From positions 124,001 through 188,000 of the forward strand of contig CAWJJO010000012.1 in the NCBI GenBank assembly GCA_963843285.1: DNA of 64,000 nt. The letters run 5' to 3'. The notes beneath the pieces are model-generated. The model did not search any database, was not told the DNA's origin, and saw nothing but the letters and a program-made list of their open reading frames with translations. Below, one piece after another: positions 63,798 through 64,000 of this stretch. The position numbers were made by a program, and so were the translations under genes. The DNA comes from CAZDDB01 sp963843285 (GTDB lineage: Bacteria > Acidobacteriota > HRBIN11 > JAKEFK01). Position 1 is the stretch's first letter. Each line of letters begins with the position of its first letter.

Positions 63798-64000
63798 TTA
63801 AACTCCTCCCAGGTAGTCGGCAAGGCGAATAGCCAGAGCAGCAATCGTCAAAGTTGGGTTGGCAGGGGAGTATGTCGGAAAAGCAGATCCACCCAGAATG
63901 AACAGGTTGTCGAGCAGATGATACCGGAGAGACGGATCAACTACTCCATTCTTTTCGTCACCCATACGGCACGTTCCCAAAAGATGACCGGCGACCGTAC
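63798..64000 (-). CDS. GMC-family FAD oxidoreductase, C-terminal end only (paralogue 2, cut by the window edge)
   Basis: The minus-strand frame is open to the right edge, so only the last 67 or so residues are visible. 'GHLLGTCRMG' with its His, 'DNLFILGGSAFPTYSPANPTL' (in two blocks, with the Asn) and 'TIAALAIRLADYL' are the GMC C-terminal signature. They match the end of the oxidoreductase at 29829-31340 almost position by position. The two genes therefore derive from one another or from a near common ancestor, and both lie at the edges of GT-C clusters. Confidence 0.85.
   Translation of the reverse strand, partial: TVAGHLLGTCRMGDEKNGVVDPSLRYHLLDNLFILGGSAFPTYSPANPTLTIAALAIRLADYLGGV

Noticed and set aside
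1..64000. CRISPR arrays, tRNA/rRNA genes, integrase or transposase genes
   Set aside because: No regularly spaced repeats, no cloverleaf-like intergenic sequence and no recombinase motifs were seen by eye. A tRNAscan or covariance-model search could still find something missed.

Overview
The window is a 64 kb stretch of a diderm (Gram-negative-type) bacterial genome. The evidence for an outer membrane is an Omp85-family assembly protein, a putative lipoprotein, and a secreted protein with a long proline-rich linker. No rRNA, tRNA, CRISPR array or transposase gene was recognised. The gene mix (VPS10/BNR-repeat protein, BBE-type FAD oxidase, many GT-C membrane proteins, sulfatase-like proteins ending in a 'LGY' tail, dispersed GCCGGCGTC-type palindromes) would suit an uncultivated Acidobacteriota or a neighbouring phylum. 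That taxonomic call is an inference of low confidence.

Layout. 1-5.6 kb: the 3' part of a very large gene that joins a TamB-like domain to five POTRA-like repeats and a BamA/TamA-type barrel in one chain. 5.9-19 kb: mostly housekeeping or accessory genes. These are a CDF metal transporter, a BBE-type FAD oxidase, a YbhB/PEBP protein, an Lhr-family helicase, a secreted proline-rich protein, small membrane and unknown proteins, and a VPS10/BNR-repeat protein. Two convincing intrinsic terminators or hairpins lie here. 19-64 kb: a long cell-surface glycan/lipid island. It holds a flippase, two GT2 glycosyltransferases of the polyprenyl-phosphate-sugar-synthase type, one GT4 enzyme, about thirteen multi-pass GT-C-like membrane proteins (including three GT87/DUF2029 paralogues), two FAD amine-oxidase/UGM-like proteins, a DUF362 protein, two GMC oxidoreductases (one cut by the window edge), two SGNH hydrolases, and five alkaline-phosphatase-superfamily proteins.

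How the genes may work together (inference). The GT2 enzymes could load sugars onto polyprenyl phosphate on the cytoplasmic face. The flippase and the GT-C enzymes would use lipid-linked donors outside the membrane. The membrane-anchored alkaline-phosphatase-fold enzymes and SGNH hydrolases could then decorate or trim the product. No Wzy polymerase, priming transferase or O-antigen ligase was recognised, so the final polymer or glycoconjugate is unknown.

The island shows repeated duplication and decay. There is a GT87 remnant with an internal deletion and a nonsense codon, a FAD-oxidoreductase remnant that kept only its first ~99 and last ~22 residues, two genes broken by frameshifts (real or sequencing error), and a tandem pair of sulfatase-like genes whose downstream hairpin was duplicated with them. 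An AT-rich segment (about 57.0-61.7 kb) looks like a separate acquisition. Two intergenic palindromic elements, 7.6 kb apart, share an identical 30-base stretch.
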